64,000 bases of DNA from DATFQE01 sp963738205. Lineage in GTDB: Bacteria; Actinomycetota; Thermoleophilia; Gaiellales; Gaiellaceae. This document shows, one piece after another, positions 62,084-64,000 of this stretch (positions are counted from its first letter, which is position 1; each line of letters begins with the position of its first letter). The stretch covers positions 1,480,895 through 1,544,894 of the forward strand of contig CAVTVQ010000006.1 in NCBI GenBank assembly GCA_963738205.1, written 5' to 3'. Both the position numbers and the translations under genes were made by a program. The notes beneath the pieces were generated by a model that made no database searches, was not told where the DNA came from, and saw only the letters and a program-made list of their open reading frames with translations.

Positions 62084-62416
62084 ATGGACGACTACAAGGA
62101 ACACCTGCGCCGGCTCGCCGTGCACGACGATGCGCTCGTCGGCCTCCTCCTGGGAGAAGAGAACGCACAAATCGCCTCAGCCCTCGACATGAGGACCGCA
62201 GCGCTCGTCTGCGTGGCCGCGACCATCGCCATCGACGCGGCCCCGTCCTCGTTCCAGCACGCGGTCGCGCACGCCCTCGCAGTCGGCGCAACTCGGGACG
62301 AGATCGTCGCCACTCTCGAAGCGGTGACGCCGGTGACAGGCGCTGCGCGAGTCGTCCAGTGCGCCCCGAAGCTCGCCCTTGCGCTCGACTACGACGTCGA
62401 GGAAGCGCTCGAGTAA
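62084..62416 (+). CDS. small AhpD/carboxymuconolactone decarboxylase-like protein lacking the cysteines
   Basis: 110 aa from ATG 62084. All-helical; MRTAALVCVAATIAIDAAPS and QHAVAHALAVGATRDEIVAT follow the CMD pattern, in which a Glu..CxxC..H set normally acts. Here the CxxC is replaced by SSFQ and only the His-rich AVAHAL remains, so peroxidase activity is unlikely. Located 41 nt after the regulator and probably co-transcribed. Confidence 0.75.
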   Translation: MDDYKEHLRRLAVHDDALVGLLLGEENAQIASALDMRTAALVCVAATIAIDAAPSSFQHAVAHALAVGATRDEIVATLEAVTPVTGAARVVQCAPKLALALDYDVEEALE

Positions 62417-62442
62417 GCCGACCCGCGGGCCGCAAGTTCATG

Positions 62443-62457
62443 CAATCGGTATGAGGA
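62443..62457 (+). promoter_or_regulatory. 15-bp element (second copy) before the membrane-protein pair
   Basis: CAATCGGTATGAGGA, identical to the 59741-59755 element and oriented toward the downstream genes; 66 nt before the presumed start at 62524. Confidence 0.5.
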
Positions 62458-62523
62458 AGACCCGCCCCTCCGCGTCGATAGTCGGCCGAACGAACGAGAC
62501 CGAATCCTCGACACGGAGGTGCG

Positions 62524-62709
62524 ACGTTTGGCTGGTGGGTCGGATCGATCCTTTTCTTCATCATCTGGGTGGCGATCGCCTTCTGGCCCGCCCGCGTCGC
62601 CGCCCGCAAGGGGCACAGCTTCTTCGGCTACTTCCTCTTCAGCCTGGTCTTCTTCCCTGCCGCGCTGATCGTTGCGTACATGGTCAGGGATAGAAGGGTC
62701 CTGGCTTGA
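62524..62709 (+). CDS. small two-helix membrane protein with a possible ACG start
   Basis: Frame FGWWVGSILFFIIWVAIAFW-PARVAARKGHSFFGYFLFSL-VFFPAALIVAYMVRDRRVLA (59 residues after the presumed start and one Phe): two membrane helices joined by a basic loop. No ATG/GTG/TTG is in frame; the codon before TTT is ACG (62524), 4 nt after GGAGG. Either ACG is used or an ATG was altered. Stop TGA overlaps the TTG of the next gene (TTGA), which supports it as a real gene. Confidence 0.55.
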   Translation, partial: TFGWWVGSILFFIIWVAIAFWPARVAARKGHSFFGYFLFSLVFFPAALIVAYMVRDRRVLA

Positions 62710-63848
62710 GCGAGCCGGCGCCAAGCTCGACCCCCGGCGGGCTGTCCCTCCCGCGTCTGATCGGCGCACGCGTGCTGACCGTCGTGGCGATCCTGCTCGC
62801 GCTCGTAGGGATGATCGCGTACTACGTCGCGCACACCGCACTCCACGAGGCCGGGTTCGCGACGATCTCGCGGAACATGATCGAGGACGACGCGATCCGG
62901 ACGCAGGCCGCGAACGCGGCGGTGGACGCGCTCTATGCGAACGTCGATGTGCAGGCGGCGATCGCGGCTCGGCTGCCGCCGGCACAGAAGGGCCTGGCGC
63001 CCGTGCTGGCTGGTCTGACGCGCTCGGGCGCATATCAGGCAGCCCAGGCCGCGCTCGAGCGGCCGCGCGCGCAGAAGGCCTGGGTCGAGACAACGACCGC
63101 AACCCAGCGACAGCTGGTGCAACTGCTCGACGACAAGGCGAAGTTCGTCCAGACCGACAACGGCCAGGTCGTGCTCGACCTTCGCCCGATCATGATTCAG
63201 ATCGGCGACCAGGTGGTCGTGATCGGACGCGTGGCCGACAAACTGCCTGACTCGGCCGGCAAGATCACGATCGTCAACGCCAACCAGTTGGGGACCGTCC
63301 AAACGCTCACGCGGATCTTGCGTGCCGTCGCCAACTGGATGTGGCTCCTCGCGCTTGCCGTCGCGGCGCTCGCGGTCTGGCTCGCCCGCGGGCGGCGCAG
63401 GATCGAGCTGCGCGCGATCGCGATCGGGGTGCTCCTCGTCGGGCTCCTGATGCTCGTCGTGCGCCGCGCCGGAGGCGGCTACCTCGTCGACCACCTCGCC
63501 AAGGACGACAGCGTCAAACCGGCCGCACGAAACGCATGGAACATCCTCTCGCAGACCCTGGCCGACCGCGCCTGGGTCTGGATCACCCTCGGCGCCGTAC
63601 TGCTGCTCGGAGTCTGGTTCGTCGGTAACACCAACCTCGCAAGCCGGGCACGCCGGGCCGCACAGCCAGTCCTGCAGAACCGCCTGACGACCTACGGCAT
63701 CGTCGCAGCTGCCCTACTCGTCGTCGCGCTCATCGCCCCACTCTTCGCCCGCGGCTGGATCATGGCGCTCGTCACGATCGCCCTCACCATCGTCGGGGTA
63801 GAAGTGGTCCGCAGTGTCGCCCAACGAGAAGAACAACATCCGACCTGA
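62706..63848 (+). CDS. multi-pass membrane protein, unknown
   Basis: 380 aa from TTG 62706, overlapping the previous stop. One N-terminal helix (RVLTVVAILLALVGMIAYYV), an external ~180-residue domain with NMIEDDAIRTQAANAAVDAL and VVLDLRPIMIQIGDQVVVIG, then four C-terminal helices (for example WMWLLALAVAALAVWLAR, LRAIAIGVLLVGLLMLVV). The layout (helix, extracellular domain, helices) is seen in several actinobacterial proteins of unknown function. The 63849-64000 stretch holds no supported gene. Confidence 0.8.
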   Translation: MSEPAPSSTPGGLSLPRLIGARVLTVVAILLALVGMIAYYVAHTALHEAGFATISRNMIEDDAIRTQAANAAVDALYANVDVQAAIAARLPPAQKGLAPVLAGLTRSGAYQAAQAALERPRAQKAWVETTTATQRQLVQLLDDKAKFVQTDNGQVVLDLRPIMIQIGDQVVVIGRVADKLPDSAGKITIVNANQLGTVQTLTRILRAVANWMWLLALAVAALAVWLARGRRRIELRAIAIGVLLVGLLMLVVRRAGGGYLVDHLAKDDSVKPAARNAWNILSQTLADRAWVWITLGAVLLLGVWFVGNTNLASRARRAAQPVLQNRLTTYGIVAAALLVVALIAPLFARGWIMALVTIALTIVGVEVVRSVAQREEQHPT

Positions 63849-64000
63849 ACCGAGGCGCCCGTGGTCGCGTCGCGGGCGAGACCTAGGAGCGGAGTCCTCG
63901 CGATCAAGCGGGAGTAGGTCCGAGCCGTTGTCGATCCCGTCAACAGCTCGCGGACACAAAACGGACACATCAGAAACGACATACGCGACGCCTCGCGACG

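Noticed and set aside
63849..64000. Possible start of another mobile element at the right end
   Set aside because: No tRNA fragment, inverted repeat or domain motif; the frames here are shadows of the 62706 gene.

Overview
This is a high-GC, leader-poor actinobacterial chromosome segment. The ribosomal/transcription block tRNA-Met, rpmG, secE, nusG, rplK, rplA, the frequent GTG/TTG starts with 1-4 nt stop/start overlaps, and a large type IV pilus (T4P) locus without an outer-membrane secretin fit a monoderm of the Thermoleophilia (Gaiellales/Solirubrobacterales-like). That placement is an inference from gene content and base composition. No 16S gene lies in the window.

Layout. 1-3.2 kb: rplA (cut by the window edge), rplK, nusG, secE, rpmG, a CHAP/NlpC-like protein and tRNA-Met, all on the minus strand. 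3.2-9.6 kb: azlCD amino-acid exporter, a HhH-GPD DNA glycosylase, divergent hyuA-hyuB (hydantoinase/oxoprolinase) and an MFS transporter. 9.6-13.7 kb: an ABC-2 exporter with one ATPase and two tandem copies of a two-permease unit. 13.7-17.4 kb: small membrane proteins, a decayed M28 peptidase, two tandem ferritin-like proteins and a secreted L,D-transpeptidase.

17.4-41.1 kb is the T4P region: pilC, a minor pilin, pilT-pilM-pilN-pilO plus a PilP-position protein, two polytopic glycosyltransferases, two nearly identical major pilins, a thioredoxin-fold-like membrane protein, a stand-alone MshEN protein, pilB, pilD (prepilin peptidase), PilX- and PilW-like minor components, a PASTA protein, a lytic transglycosylase-M23 fusion and a second pilT. 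Almost every transcription unit here begins with the same promoter-like element: a -35 box of type T(C/T)(A/G)A, 12 nt after an 8-nt box, then GCCGATA. This closely resembles the sigma-28 (FliA/SigD/WhiG) promoter. Several starts lie 7-10 nt after the -10 box, which suggests leaderless mRNAs. I consider this the most interesting signal in the window: a scattered pilus regulon defined by a flagellar/developmental-type sigma factor.

41-53 kb: a geranylgeranyl-reductase-like flavoprotein, tRNA-Tyr, a large secreted surface protein, an MBL-fold hydrolase, CorA, and an envelope-stress-like unit made of a small secreted protein, a histidine kinase, a response regulator and a divergent HtrA protease. 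Arrays of CTRAG repeats spaced exactly 11 bp lie upstream of all three transcription units, so the likely regulon of the response regulator can be read directly. A sugar-phosphate-isomerase-like gene and a Gfo/Idh/MocA oxidoreductase follow.

53.2-64 kb is accessory: tRNA-Thr followed by a frameshifted tyrosine integrase, a GFA/Mss4-like protein, two DUF1254 proteins, a ZIP transporter, a MalT/LuxR-type regulator, a small AhpD-like protein and two membrane proteins. A 15-bp element occurs in inverted orientation on both sides of the regulator. Four genes (glycosyltransferase, reductase, integrase, regulator) each need exactly one single-base correction to be intact, which may reflect sequence errors; the M28 peptidase carries several lesions and is a true remnant.
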